In this document: piece after piece, positions 1-7,956 of the stretch
Position numbering within the stretch: position 1 is the first letter of the stretch
Layout of the letters: the number at the start of each line of letters is the position of its first letter
Source of the DNA: Rhodocyclales bacterium
GTDB taxonomy: Bacteria > Pseudomonadota > Gammaproteobacteria > Burkholderiales > Rhodocyclaceae
DNA: 47,208 nucleotides
Assembly: GCA_016235165.1 (NCBI GenBank)
Contig: JACRLX010000014.1
Span: forward strand, 1-47,208
Reading direction: 5' to 3'
Made by a program: the position numbers and the translations under genes
Notes under the pieces: generated by a model
The model's database searches: none
What the model saw: only the letters and a program-made list of their open reading frames with translations
What the model was told of the DNA's origin: nothing

Positions 1-108
1 CACACCGAGTTCCCGTGCGACCTCCGACTTCGACATGCCGCTTGCCAAGAGCTTTGCGCCCTTGAGCCGGCGTTTCTCCAATGCCTTGAAATCCCGCTTG
101 TGCTTCAT
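1..108 (-). CDS. Transposase N-terminus, IS630-like (partial)
   Basis: The minus strand begins with ATG at 106-108 and reads MKHKRDFKALEKRRLK, then GAKLLASGMSKSEVARELGV, up to the window edge (36 codons, no stop). This is the winged helix-turn-helix N-terminus typical of IS630-type transposases; the 'SKSEVARELGV' stretch is the recognition-helix region. Only the start is visible, so an intact DDE domain cannot be judged. It points away from the adjoining integron cassette and may have displaced the cassette's upstream junction. It could instead be a small stand-alone HTH protein. Confidence 0.6.
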   Translation of the reverse strand, partial: MKHKRDFKALEKRRLKGAKLLASGMSKSEVARELGV

Positions 109-189
109 CGTCGTACCCCGAAACGAACACAAGCAGATTAACGTTTTTACCCATCATGGCGTTGACAGTTATTTATACGGTTCTCAATA

Positions 190-957
190 ATGGCGAACTC
201 AAGCGTACTGTGGGGTTTGGCGTCTGGCGTAGTTTTCGTCTTTGCCATTGTCTTTCTGCGATTCGGCGTTCCTAAGCTTGTGAATGCGTGGCGCAAGCTC
301 TCAAAGGATGCCAATTCACTTCTCGCTTCACCTGCTTCAAAGCCTGCGAAGGTGATTGAGGCTTCACCGCTCAAAACTCTGGACGCGAATGGGCAGGTGG
401 CTACGACAATACGGCGCGAGAGACCTGAACTGTACGAATTGCTTCGAGATCCAAATGTTATCGGTCTCTACTTCGACAAAGAGAGTACCAGCATGGCGCG
501 GACGTGGAACGCCTCGATGGTATCGGCATTACCTCCTTCGGACCGCAAAGCGGAATTCCAACGATTTATCAGTTTCATGGTTGATGAAGGACGGCCGTTT
601 TTTGAAGAATGGCTTTGGGACTGCGGAAGTGCCATAGACAATCTTGTTGGAGAACTTAGCCTGACGTTCACAAAGCCGGAAAGCGAGGAACTGGTCAAGC
701 ACCTTCAGAACCCTACTGTTGCTAGATTTTTGAAATTTCCTGCGCGTGGTAACAGCATGCGTATGTCCAAAGAAATCTCGGAAAACTTTTCTGGCCCAGC
801 CTATCTGAATGCATCCAAGCGCCTTGCAATCAAATGTAGGAATGCTGGATTTGAAGAAGGTATGTGTAGCCGTTTGGAAATCAATCGATCAATAGCCCTT
901 CCATCCTCAAATGCATCCGCCGCCCAACCCATCATTCCACCGGACGCTGCGCGATGA
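190..957 (+). CDS. Hypothetical membrane-anchored protein of an integron gene cassette
   Basis: This 255-residue ORF starts MANSSVLWGLASGVVFVFAIVF and has one hydrophobic segment at about residues 6-25. A soluble part follows, with no motif I recognise. Base composition is clearly lower in GC than the rest of the window. The stop codon (955-957) lies inside the attC site at 922-991, so the C-terminus is encoded by the attC left half, which is common for integron cassettes. No integrase is visible. The function is unknown; cassette context suggests a niche-specific accessory gene. Confidence 0.75.
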   Translation: MANSSVLWGLASGVVFVFAIVFLRFGVPKLVNAWRKLSKDANSLLASPASKPAKVIEASPLKTLDANGQVATTIRRERPELYELLRDPNVIGLYFDKESTSMARTWNASMVSALPPSDRKAEFQRFISFMVDEGRPFFEEWLWDCGSAIDNLVGELSLTFTKPESEELVKHLQNPTVARFLKFPARGNSMRMSKEISENFSGPAYLNASKRLAIKCRNAGFEEGMCSRLEINRSIALPSSNASAAQPIIPPDAAR

Positions 958-991
958 AGCCGCGCAGCGCCGGTGAATTCAAACGTTGGGC
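922..991 (+). other. Integron attC recombination site (orphan)
   Basis: The outer core boxes are GCCCAAC (922-928) and GTTGGGC (985-991), perfect reverse complements matching the RYYYAAC/GTTRRRY consensus. Inside lies an imperfect stem, TTCCACCGG against CCGGTGAATT. It leaves one unpaired base on one arm, like the extrahelical bases that set attC strand choice. The central stem is CGCTGCGCG/CGCGCAGCG. The 70-bp length and box layout fit environmental and chromosomal integron cassettes. Integrase would cut between G985 and T986. Confidence 0.88.
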
Positions 992-1139
992 GTCATAGAA
1001 GCATGAGCCTTTCCACCCGCTGTCATGATTTGCCTATCCTTGGGGCTCCGAATTTGCTCCGCCGGTTCTCATCGCCGTGTCGCCAGCGCCGACTCTCCGC
1101 GTCACCCGTTCAATCTTGGGCGTTGTCCGAAATTCGCAT

Positions 1140-1331
1140 ATGACCCGCCTCTTTCTCGGCCCCATAAAGAACCCTACGTGGAAAGACTTCTTCTTCCGTG
1201 TAGGTGGTGCTCTCGCTCTCATCGTTGTAGTTATTCTCGCCGCGCAGGCGTTTATACCCGAGAGCCAAGGCATCGCCGTAATTGTTGTGTCGGTAGTGTC
1301 CGCCTATTTTTGGCGGACACATGGACACTAA
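1140..1331 (+). CDS. Small membrane protein, remnant of a second cassette
   Basis: A 63-residue reading frame (MTRLFLGPIKNPTWKDFFF...) has one or two hydrophobic stretches (ALALIVVVILAAQAF and IAVIVVSVVSAYF). It lies just downstream of the attC site, in the position of the next cassette gene. Its last dozen or so codons run into the terminal hairpin of the IS66-type element (1296-1320) and over the tnpA start. The native C-terminus and the cassette's own attC have therefore probably been lost. A 46-codon frame at 1003-1143 overlaps its start by 4 bp and could be a leader or chance. Function unknown. Confidence 0.4.
   Translation: MTRLFLGPIKNPTWKDFFFRVGGALALIVVVILAAQAFIPESQGIAVIVVSVVSAYFWRTHGH
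1296..1320. repeat. Hairpin at the probable left end of the IS66-type element
   Basis: GTGTCCGCC (1296-1304) and GGCGGACAC (1312-1320) form a perfect 9-bp inverted repeat with a 7-base T-rich loop, ending immediately before the tnpA ATG at 1321. It probably lies within or at the terminal sequence of the IS. The exact element boundary cannot be set because the other end is missing. Confidence 0.55.
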
Positions 1332-1692
1332 GGTGGTGAAAGCGGCGCCGAGGAGGACGAGGCGGCGGCACAGTCCCGAATTCAAGGAGCAGGTCATTGC
1401 CGCCTGCTTTCATCCGGGCGTATCGGTAGCGGCCATCGCGCTGGCCAACGGGCTGAACACGAACATGCTGCGCAAATGGGTCAGGGACCATCGGGCGGAA
1501 TCCGGGCCGGATCAGGCGAAGGCTGAATTGGCGGCTGCAGCGTCGGCGATGGTGCCGTTGACCGTGGCGCCGAACGTGCCGCCAGCAGAAATCCGTCTGG
1601 ACGTGCGCCGTGGAGGTACGACGGTACAGATGGCGTGGCCGGTGGACGCGGTGGCCAGCCTGGGGCAATGCCTGCGCGAGCTGCTCGGATGA
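1321..1692 (+). CDS. tnpA: IS66-family accessory protein TnpA
   Basis: This 123-residue protein begins MDTKVVKAAPRRTRRRHSPE and has an HTH region near residues 20-60 (EFKEQVIAACFHPGVSVAAI, ALANGLNTNMLRKWV), as in the small IS66 ORF1 family. The length is normal. It overlaps the tnpB start by 4 bp (ATGA at 1689-1692), the usual IS66 translational coupling. Because tnpB is cut after about 27 codons and tnpC is absent, the element cannot be autonomous. Confidence 0.85.
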   Translation: MDTKVVKAAPRRTRRRHSPEFKEQVIAACFHPGVSVAAIALANGLNTNMLRKWVRDHRAESGPDQAKAELAAAASAMVPLTVAPNVPPAEIRLDVRRGGTTVQMAWPVDAVASLGQCLRELLG

Positions 1693-1770
1693 TTCAGCCC
1701 AACGAGATCTGGGTGATGGTCGAACCGGTGGACATGCGCGGCGGCATCGATGGCCTGTCGCTGCGGGTGG
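1689..1770 (+). pseudogene. tnpB: IS66 TnpB N-terminal fragment
   Basis: The frame opens MIQPNEIWVMVEPVDMRGGI and continues to about 'LSLRV', which is the conserved TnpB (IS66 Orf2) start. Homology stops near 1765-1772, where the sequence becomes the antisense of an IS110 transposase. About three quarters of TnpB and all of TnpC are missing, by deletion or by insertion followed by loss. Confidence 0.8.
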
Positions 1771-2458
1771 CCAAGAGCGCGCTGGCGGTGATCGGCCCAA
1801 TGCCGGGGAGCTGCATCAGGCGCTTGCTGCGCGCGTCCTCCTTGGCCGCCTGGGCAATGGCGCGATCGTACTCGGCGATCCGGGCATCGAGGACGTCCGC
1901 GTGCGCCAGCAGATCCCCGACACATTGGTTGGCGTATCCCGGCAGGTCCTCCAAGTGTTCCGCAATGGTCCGGCGCAGGTTGGCCACCTTTTGCGGCAGG
2001 ACGATGCCGAACTCGGAGATCAGGCCGCGCAGCCGGTTATAGGTGGCCGTGCGTTCCTCGACGAAGCCATTGCGGGTGCGGTGCAGGCACAGGATGATCT
2101 GCTGGTGTTCTTCCTTGACCGGAACGAAGCGCATGTTCGGCCGGCTAACGGCTTCGCAGATGGCGGCGGCGTCTGCCGCGTCGTTCTTGCCGCGGCGGCC
2201 ACTCATGCGGTAGGGCGTGACGAACTTCGGCGCCATCAGCTTCACGGTGTGGCCGTGCTGGCGGAACTGCCGCGCCCAGTGGTGTGCGCCGGAGCAGGCT
2301 TCCATGCCGATCACGCACGGCGGCAACTGGGCGATCAGCTCCAGCAATTTGTCGCGGGCTACCTTGGGCTTGACCAGTGCCGCCTTGCCGTTATCATCAA
2401 CGCCATGCACGGCAAAGACATTCTTGGCCAGATCGATTCCTACTGTGATAATGCTCAT
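1771..2458 (-). pseudogene. IS110-family transposase, C-terminally truncated
   Basis: Starting at ATG 2456-2458, the protein reads MSIITVGIDLAKNVFAVHGV and keeps the RuvC-like DEDD residues: D in GIDLAKN, E in VIGMEACSG and the pair in KNDAADA. A coiled linker leads into the start of the transposase_20 domain (MQLPGIGPITASALLA). It breaks off there at the join with the IS66 tnpB fragment near 1770. The remaining 24 or so codons of the open frame are antisense tnpB. The C-terminal domain with the catalytic serine is lost, so the recombinase should be inactive. Confidence 0.88.
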
Positions 2459-2557
2459 GGACTTCCCCTTTCGTGGTTTTGATGTGATGTCGAACTCTCA
2501 TCATGGCACTCGTTGCCGTTCGCGGCTTCCGCCGCAGCCTCGGGACGGGGAAGTCCC
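2459..2557 (-). other. Structured 5' end of the IS110 element (possible bridge-RNA region)
   Basis: Directly upstream of the IS110 transposase start is about 100 bp of non-coding DNA closed by a perfect 10-bp inverted repeat: GGACTTCCCC (2459-2468) and GGGGAAGTCC (2547-2556). Inside is a GCGGC-TTCC-GCCGC hairpin (2522-2535). IS110-group elements are known to encode a guide (bridge) RNA in a non-coding end next to the recombinase gene. The position and fold make this a candidate, but no guide loops have been matched to target or donor DNA. Confidence 0.35.
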
Positions 2558-2578
2558 TTTCATTCGTTGGACCTATCA

Positions 2579-2782
2579 ATGACCGCTGATTCCGCATTCG
2601 AAATCTTGGCCGAGGCAAAGAAGCTTGCGCAGCGTTACCGCGCCCTCACCGACAAGCCTCTTGGCATCACTGGGGAGGTTCCCTTGGGCAGCGATCAGCT
2701 TGACCATCTGCTGGAATTTTCACCGCCTCGACATCAGCTCGGCGGCAAGCCCGGCCTGCGCGCGAATGGAACACGGCAATGA
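2579..2782 (+). pseudogene. Fragment of a hypothetical gene (DUF6998-like start)
   Basis: From ATG 2579 the frame reads MTADSAFEILAEAKKLAQRY, then RALTDKPLGITGEV. That resembles the start of a family of small proteins often found near mobile elements (recalled as DUF6998). After about residue 33 the sequence becomes unrelated (PLGSDQLDHLLEFSPPRH), and the frame ends overlapping the next gene by 4 bp. It looks like a truncated gene fused to flanking DNA at a rearrangement joint. The family call is from memory. Confidence 0.45.
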
Positions 2783-3162
2783 GCTTGCGCGAACTGCCCC
2801 GCGTGCAGCAGGTGACGGGCGAGGCGCGCCGGCGCTGGTTCCACGGCCACGAAATGGATCTGGTGATCTGGGAAGGAGCGGAAGGCGCGCCGCTCGGCTT
2901 CCAGCTCGCCTACGACAAGCATCGCAACGAGCATTCAATCGAGTGGCGCGCGGGGCGGGGCTTTGTCCACTATCAGGTGGATGACGGCGAAGCGATGGCG
3001 CTGTCGAAGGAAACGCCCTTCCTTTACCACGACGGGGCGTTCGAGCGCGACCGCGTGCTGGCGCAGTTTCTCGCCGTGGCAGGCGGCTTGCCAGCGACGA
3101 TCCGTGAGTTTGTCGCCGCCCGGCTGAGCGAGTTCGAGGATGCCGGAGGGCGGCCGGGATAA
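2779..3162 (+). CDS. Conserved hypothetical protein
   Basis: A 127-residue soluble protein (MSLRELPRVQQVTGEARRRW...) has many aromatic and charged residues and no signal peptide or membrane segment. The central part (MDLVIWEGAEGAPLGFQLAY, DKHRNEHSIEWR) suggests a small beta-rich fold. I do not recognise a named family or catalytic motif. GC-rich codon use marks it as the first chromosomal gene after the mobile-element zone. It runs in the same direction as the two genes behind it, 29 bp away. Confidence 0.7.
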   Translation: MSLRELPRVQQVTGEARRRWFHGHEMDLVIWEGAEGAPLGFQLAYDKHRNEHSIEWRAGRGFVHYQVDDGEAMALSKETPFLYHDGAFERDRVLAQFLAVAGGLPATIREFVAARLSEFEDAGGRPG

Positions 3163-3191
3163 GATGGGGCCCGACACGACGAGGAGGATGC

Positions 3192-3479
3192 ATGGGCAAG
3201 GCCTGGCTGATTGGTCACATCACGGTGAGGGATGCCACGAAGTGGGAGGAATACCGTGGCAAGGTGCCGGCAACCATGGCGCCCTACGGCGCCGAGCTGA
3301 GTTTTCGCGGCAAGCTGGCGCGGGTGCTTTCGGGCTCGCACGGCCATGGCGACGTGGTGGTGGCGAGCTTTCCCGACCGCGCGGCGCTGGAGGCCTGGCA
3401 CGCCTCACCGGCTTATCAGGCGCTGATTCCCCTGCGCACTGCGGCGGCCGAGGTTGACCTGATGTCGTATGACACCTGA
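3192..3479 (+). CDS. DUF1330 family protein
   Basis: A 95-residue protein starts MGKAWLIGHITVRDATKWEE. The 'Y(L)IxxIxVrDxxkyeeY' opening and the later 'VVVASFPDRAALEAWHASPA' segment are the pattern of the DUF1330 ferredoxin-like dimeric alpha/beta-barrel family. The length is typical. A good ribosome binding site (GAGGAGG) precedes the ATG. Members are cytosolic and biochemically undefined. The stop overlaps the start of the following membrane protein by 11 bp, suggesting co-translation. Confidence 0.85.
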   Translation: MGKAWLIGHITVRDATKWEEYRGKVPATMAPYGAELSFRGKLARVLSGSHGHGDVVVASFPDRAALEAWHASPAYQALIPLRTAAAEVDLMSYDT

Positions 3480-3792
3480 TCCGCACCCGGCACCCGCGCG
3501 CGGCACGATCGCCAGCGTAGTGATCGGCGGCTACCTGCTTGCCGCAATCGCGGCAGCGCTGGTGGTGCGTGCCAGCTATGCCGGCATGCCGGAACCTGAG
3601 ATTTCCAGCGGCATGGTGGCCTTCGGCATGATGCTGATGTACCTGGTGCTGTTCGGCGGCCTGGCGCTGGCGCACAGCGGCGTGCTGGCCTGGTGGCTGC
3701 GTGGCCGGGCTCGGATCGGGCTTGTGGCGCTGGCGGCGGTGCCTGCGGCGATGCTCAGCTTCGTGTTCGGCTTTTTCGTGATGGCGGCTTAG
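3469..3792 (+). CDS. Small integral membrane protein
   Basis: The 107-residue protein has a short Pro-rich N-terminus and three predicted membrane helices, near residues 13-35 (IASVVIGGYLLAAIAAALVV), 47-72 and 84-105. I do not recognise the family. It overlaps the DUF1330 gene by 11 bp and its 3' end overlaps the convergent metW stop by 4 bp. Function unknown. Confidence 0.65.
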   Translation: MTPDPHPAPARGTIASVVIGGYLLAAIAAALVVRASYAGMPEPEISSGMVAFGMMLMYLVLFGGLALAHSGVLAWWLRGRARIGLVALAAVPAAMLSFVFGFFVMAA

Positions 3793-4382
3793 CGCCCCAG
3801 TCGATACACGGCGAGGCTGCCGAGGAAATTGTGTTCCTCGGTCACGGCCCGCCCGGCGTCGTCGAGCACCTGGCGCTCGCGGATCACCAGGCCCATCTTG
3901 GCGCACAGCGACTCGAAATCGAGGATGGTGAAGAAGCGCAGGTTGGGCGTGTCGAACCATTCGTAGGGCAGGTCTTCCGACACCGGCATGCGCCCGGACA
4001 TCACCGCCATGCGGTTCTTCCAGTAGGCGAAGTTGGGGAAGCTGACCACCGCCTCGCGGCCGACGCGCAGCATTTCGCCGAGGATGCGTTCGGTATGGCG
4101 CACGGTTTGCAGGGTGCGCGAGAGCACCACGTGGTTGAAGGTCTGGTCGTCGAAACCGGCCAGGCCCTGCTCCAGGTTGCCTTGGATCACGTTGATGCCA
4201 TTGGCAATGGCGGCCAGCACCTCGGCGTCTTCCAGTTCGACGCCGTAGCCCTTGGCGCCGCGTTCATCGATCAGGCGGCGCAGCAGCGAGCCGTCGCCGC
4301 AGCCGAGGTCGAGCACGCGTTCGCCGGGTTGTACCCAGGCGGCGATGAGGTCGAAATCAGCGCGTCCCAGCGGCAGGTTCAC
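3789..4382 (-). CDS. metW: Methionine biosynthesis protein MetW
   Basis: A 197-residue class I SAM-binding protein has motif I at [12 protein letters not shown] (about residues 23-34) and the family signature '[11 protein letters not shown]' near 115. MetW partners MetX-type homoserine acyltransferases in proteobacteria and is needed for their activity or stability in the organisms studied. It does not itself catalyse the acyl step. The start overlaps the metX stop by 4 bp (ATGA), so the two are translationally coupled. Length is normal. Confidence 0.95.
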   Translation of the reverse strand: MNLPLGRADFDLIAAWVQPGERVLDLGCGDGSLLRRLIDERGAKGYGVELEDAEVLAAIANGINVIQGNLEQGLAGFDDQTFNHVVLSRTLQTVRHTERILGEMLRVGREAVVSFPNFAYWKNRMAVMSGRMPVSEDLPYEWFDTPNLRFFTILDFESLCAKMGLVIRERQVLDDAGRAVTEEHNFLGSLAVYRLGR

Positions 4383-5518
4383 GTTGCGATCCGTTTCATG
4401 TAGGCGTCGACCACGGCATGGTAGTGCGGGTCGTCCATGAGGAAGGAGTCGTGGCCGTGCTCGCTCTCGATCTCGGCGTAGGCCACGTCCTGGCCATTGT
4501 GCACCAGAGCGTTGACGATCTCGCGCGAGCGCTCGGGCGAGAAGCGCCAGTCGCTGGAGAAGGCAACCACCAGGAACTTCGCCCGGGCCACGGCGAGGGC
4601 GGCGGCGAGGTCGCCGCCGGCGACGCGCGCCGGATCGAAGTAGTCAAGCGCGCGCGTCATCAGCAGGTAGGTGTTGGCGTCGAAATAGCCGGCGAACTTG
4701 TCGCCTTGGTAATGCAGGTAGGACTCGATCTCGAACTCGACGTCGAAGCCGTAGCTGCCCGCCTCGGGGCGCCGCTTGCGGCCGAACTTCTCGGCCATCT
4801 GGTCTTCGGCGAGGTAGGTGATGTGGCCGAGCATGCGCGCCAGGCGCAGGCCGCGCCAGGGGTGGCTGCCGTGGGCGTAATAGTGGCCACCATGGAAATC
4901 GGGGTCGGTGAGGATGGCCTGGCGCGCGACGTCGTTGAATGCGATGTTCTCCGCCGTCAGATTCGGCGCCGCGGCAATGACGATGGCGTGACGCACGCGC
5001 TCGGGGAAGGTGATTGCCCAGCGCATGGCCTGCATGCCCCCCAGACTGCCGCCCATCACTGCCGCCCATTGGCGGATGCCGAGGTGGTCGGCCAGGCGTG
5101 CCTGGGCGTGGACCCAGTCCACCACTGCCACCATCGGAAAATCGGAACCCCAGGGCTTGCCGGTGGCCAGGTTGATGGACTTCGGCCCGGTCGAGCCGTG
5201 GCAGCCGCCGAGGTTGTTCACGCCGACGATGAAGAAGCGCTCGGTGTCGAGCGGCCGGCCGGGGCCGACGATGTTGTCCCACCAGCCGAGGGTCTTGTCG
5301 ATGTTGTCCGGGTCGGTGTGGCCGGCGACGTGATGGTGGCCGGAAAGCGCGTGGCAGACCAGGATGGCGTTCGAGGCGTCGGCGTTCAGCCTGCCATAGG
5401 TTTCATACACCAGGTCGTAGGCGGGCAGCACCGAACCGCTGCGCAAGGGCAGCGGCTGGTCGAAATGCGCGACCCTGGCGGAGACCAGGCCAACGCCCCG
5501 GGAGAAACTCGTAGTCAT
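4379..5518 (-). CDS. metX: Homoserine O-acyltransferase MetX (acetyl or succinyl)
   Basis: This 379-residue alpha/beta-hydrolase transfers an acyl group from acyl-CoA to homoserine, the first committed step of methionine synthesis. The nucleophile is Ser158 in GGSLGGMQ, followed by Asp323 (SSDWRFSPE) and His356 (EHGHDSF), the complete triad. Family signatures HALSGHHH and [12 protein letters not shown] are present. Many betaproteobacterial MetX enzymes use succinyl-CoA (MetXS); sequence inspection alone does not settle the donor here. It lies 7 bp downstream of ptsI and directly upstream of metW. Confidence 0.95.
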   Translation of the reverse strand: MTTSFSRGVGLVSARVAHFDQPLPLRSGSVLPAYDLVYETYGRLNADASNAILVCHALSGHHHVAGHTDPDNIDKTLGWWDNIVGPGRPLDTERFFIVGVNNLGGCHGSTGPKSINLATGKPWGSDFPMVAVVDWVHAQARLADHLGIRQWAAVMGGSLGGMQAMRWAITFPERVRHAIVIAAAPNLTAENIAFNDVARQAILTDPDFHGGHYYAHGSHPWRGLRLARMLGHITYLAEDQMAEKFGRKRRPEAGSYGFDVEFEIESYLHYQGDKFAGYFDANTYLLMTRALDYFDPARVAGGDLAAALAVARAKFLVVAFSSDWRFSPERSREIVNALVHNGQDVAYAEIESEHGHDSFLMDDPHYHAVVDAYMKRIAT

Positions 5519-5525
5519 GCGCCGA

Positions 5526-7262
5526 TTATAGTTTTTCCAGCTGCTCGGCGATCTTGTCCGGTTCGTCGAGCTTGAGCAGCTTGGCGACGCGCAGGCCGAG
5601 CTGGGCGGTGTCGGCCATCATCACCTGCTGCTTGACTTCCAGCAGCTGCGCCGGATGCATGGAGAACTGGCGCAGGCCCATGCCCAGCAGCAGCCTGGTC
5701 AGGCGCGGATCGCCGGCCATTTCGCCGCAGACGGCGACCGGCATCAGCACGCGCTGCGCGCTCTGGATGGTCTGCGCCATCAGCTTGAGCACGGCCGGGT
5801 GCAGCGGGTCGTAGAGATGGGCCACGGCATCGTCGGTACGGTCGATGGCCAGGGTGTATTGGATCAGGTCGTTGGTGCCGATGGAAAGAAAATCCAGCTT
5901 GCGCAGGAAGGGCCCGAGCGAAAGCGCGGCGGCCGGGATTTCGATCATGCCGCCAATCTCGACGCGGCTGACTTTTTGCCGCGCGTCGCACAGCTGCAGG
6001 CGCGCCAGCTCGATCAGCGACAGGGTCTGCTCGATTTCCTGGGCATGGGCCAGCATCGGAATCAGCAGCCTTACCTTGCCGTAGTGCGAGGCGCGCAGGA
6101 TGGCGCGCAACTGCACCAGGAACAGCTGCGGCTCGGCCAGGCAGAAGCGGATCGCGCGCAGGCCCAGCGCCGGATTGGGCGAGAGGCGGTTGCCGGCGCG
6201 CTTGCGCAGGGCGCGGGCGTCCTTGTCGGCGCCGATGTCCAGGGTGCGGATGGTGACCGGCTTGTCGCCCATGGCCTTGACCACGGCGCGATAGGCCTCG
6301 AACTGCTCGTCCTCGTCGGGCAGGTCGTCGCGGTTCATGAACAGGAACTCGGTGCGGAACAGGCCGACGCCGTCGGCGCCGACCTCGCGCGCGCGCTCGG
6401 TGTCCTGCGGCAGCTCGATGTTGGCGTGCAGTTCGACATCCTCGCCATCGAGGCTTTGCGCGCGGGCGCCGATCAGGCGCCGCAGCTTGGAGCGTTCGAG
6501 TTCCAGCTCGGCCTTGCGCAGGCGGTATTCCTGCAACACGCCGAGGTCGGGATCGACGATCAGCGCGCCGCGCGTGCCATCGACGATCAGCAGATCGTCG
6601 TCCTGGATCAGCGGCCGCGCATGCTGCATGCCGACCACGGCGGGAATCGCCAGGCTGCGGGCAACGATGGCGGTATGCGAGGTGGAACCCCCGAGATCGG
6701 TGACGAAGCCGCCGATCTTGAGGTTCTTGAACTGGATGGTGTCGGCCGGGGAAAGGTCGTTGGCGACCACGATCAGGTCGTCGTCGGCGCTGGCCTTGCG
6801 CCGCGCGATCTTGCGCGCCTTGCCTTGCAACACCTTGAGCACGCGCTCGACCACCTGCACGATGTCCTGCTTGCGCTCGCGCAGGTAGGCATCCTCGAAT
6901 TCATCGAACTGGTCGACCACCAGCTGCATCTGCTGCACCAGCGCCCACTCGGCATTGCAGCGGCGCTCGCGGATCAGCTCGCGCACGCCCTCGGAGAGCG
7001 TCGGGTCGGCGAGGATCATGGCGTGCACATCGACGAAGGCCGACAGCTCGGCCGGCGCGCCGGGCACGCTGGCCTCGCTGCGCAGGGCATCCAGCTCGGC
7101 ACCGGCGGTGGTCACCGCCTTGTCGAAGCGCGCCAACTCGGTGATGATGTCGCGCTCGCGCAGCTGATAGTGCGCCACCTCGAGAATCGCGTTCGAGACA
7201 AGGTGGGCGCGGCCGATCGCGATGCCGGGGGAAACGGCCTGGCCATGAAGGCTGAAGGTCAC
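5526..7262 (-). CDS. ptsI: Phosphoenolpyruvate-protein phosphotransferase (PTS enzyme I)
   Basis: The 578-residue EI takes phosphate from PEP and passes it to HPr. The phosphorylated His196 sits in [13 protein letters not shown]. The C-terminal PEP-binding TIM barrel has the [12 protein letters not shown] motif and the catalytic Cys512 in [11 protein letters not shown]. Length fits the family. No sugar-specific EIIB/EIIC is encoded nearby, so this HPr/EI/EIIA set is likely a regulatory PTS, as in many betaproteobacteria. It is 13 bp downstream of ptsH. Confidence 0.97.
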   Translation of the reverse strand: MTFSLHGQAVSPGIAIGRAHLVSNAILEVAHYQLRERDIITELARFDKAVTTAGAELDALRSEASVPGAPAELSAFVDVHAMILADPTLSEGVRELIRERRCNAEWALVQQMQLVVDQFDEFEDAYLRERKQDIVQVVERVLKVLQGKARKIARRKASADDDLIVVANDLSPADTIQFKNLKIGGFVTDLGGSTSHTAIVARSLAIPAVVGMQHARPLIQDDDLLIVDGTRGALIVDPDLGVLQEYRLRKAELELERSKLRRLIGARAQSLDGEDVELHANIELPQDTERAREVGADGVGLFRTEFLFMNRDDLPDEDEQFEAYRAVVKAMGDKPVTIRTLDIGADKDARALRKRAGNRLSPNPALGLRAIRFCLAEPQLFLVQLRAILRASHYGKVRLLIPMLAHAQEIEQTLSLIELARLQLCDARQKVSRVEIGGMIEIPAAALSLGPFLRKLDFLSIGTNDLIQYTLAIDRTDDAVAHLYDPLHPAVLKLMAQTIQSAQRVLMPVAVCGEMAGDPRLTRLLLGMGLRQFSMHPAQLLEVKQQVMMADTAQLGLRVAKLLKLDEPDKIAEQLEKL

Positions 7263-7275
7263 GGCGCGACCCAGC

Positions 7276-7545
7276 TCATTCGTCTTCGCCGAAGCGATTG
7301 GCGATCATTTCGAGCATCGCCCGCAGCGCCTCGTCGGCGCGCTCGCCTTCGGTGTCGATGGTCACGGCGGAGCCCTTGCCGGCGGCCAGCATCATCACGC
7401 CCATGATGCTCTTGGCGTTGATGCGGCGCGTGCCGCGCTCCATCCAGACTTCGCAGGGGAAGGACCCGGCGAGCTGGGTCAGCTTGGCCGAGGCACGGGC
7501 ATGGAGCCCGAGCTTGTTGATGATTTCGGCGTCGGCGCGCGGCAT
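7276..7545 (-). CDS. ptsH: Phosphocarrier protein HPr
   Basis: The 89-residue HPr has the EI-phosphorylated His15 (LGLHARASAKL) and the regulatory Ser46 (AKSIMGVMML), both at canonical positions. Ser46 is the target of HPr kinase/phosphatase in organisms that have it; no hprK lies in this window. The start (CAT at 7543-7545) overlaps the stop of the EIIA gene by one base, so the two genes are tightly coupled. Confidence 0.97.
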   Translation of the reverse strand: MPRADAEIINKLGLHARASAKLTQLAGSFPCEVWMERGTRRINAKSIMGVMMLAAGKGSAVTIDTEGERADEALRAMLEMIANRFGEDE

Positions 7546-7934
7546 CAATGCCTGGCCATATTGAACACGCCGTCGCGGCCGCCGGCGATGGCACGCGTGA
7601 CCAGGGTTTCCATGTCCTTGTCGCGGTAGGTCAGCGCCCGCAGCAGCATCGGCAGATTGGCGCCGGCCACACCTTCGATGCGGCCGGGCTCCAGCAGCTT
7701 CATCGCCGTGTTGGATGGCGTGGCGCCATAGATGTCGGTGAGGATCAGCACGCCGCGGCCGCTGTCGACCAGCTTCAGCATCTCGCGCGCCAAGGGCAGC
7801 GCGTCGAGCGGGTCGTCCTGCGCCGCCATGCCGAGCTGGACGATCTGCGGCGGCCGCTTGTTCAGCACGTGGCAGGCGCACTGGATCAGGGCTTCGCCGT
7901 AGGCGCTGTGGGTCAGGAGGAAGATGCCGATCAT
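7545..7934 (-). CDS. PTS mannose-type EIIA protein
   Basis: A 129-residue EIIA-Man domain starts MIGIFLLTHSAYGEAL. The phosphorylated His9 and the following 'LTDIYGATPSNTA' segment are the family signatures. It occurs here without EIIB or EIIC partners, between apbE and ptsH. That matches the stand-alone EIIA of betaproteobacterial regulatory PTS clusters, which takes phosphate from HPr. I chose the internal ATG at 7934 over an upstream in-frame ATG because homology starts there. Confidence 0.92.
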   Translation of the reverse strand: MIGIFLLTHSAYGEALIQCACHVLNKRPPQIVQLGMAAQDDPLDALPLAREMLKLVDSGRGVLILTDIYGATPSNTAMKLLEPGRIEGVAGANLPMLLRALTYRDKDMETLVTRAIAGGRDGVFNMARH

Positions 7935-7956
7935 GGCGCGATTGTAGCAGCGCGGT

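Noticed and set aside
160-190. TTGACA upstream of the cassette gene as a promoter
   Set aside because: With a normal spacer the -10 would overlap the start codon and does not match the consensus.
1060-1130. A possible second attC site near CTTGGGC (about 1111)
   Set aside because: The right box would need GTTRRRY and no matching RYYYAAC or stem is found upstream.
1003-1143. 46-codon frame after the attC site
   Set aside because: No ribosome binding site or recognisable sequence. It overlaps the next small ORF by 4 bp but could be chance; mentioned only with that ORF.
3693-4403. 236-codon plus-strand open frame
   Set aside because: It is antisense to metW; amino-acid composition is typical of a shadow frame.
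5655-7406. Long plus-strand open frame (583 codons)
   Set aside because: It is the antisense of ptsI/ptsH, which carry clear catalytic motifs. High GC content produces long shadow frames; the translation is low-complexity His/Gln/Gly-rich.
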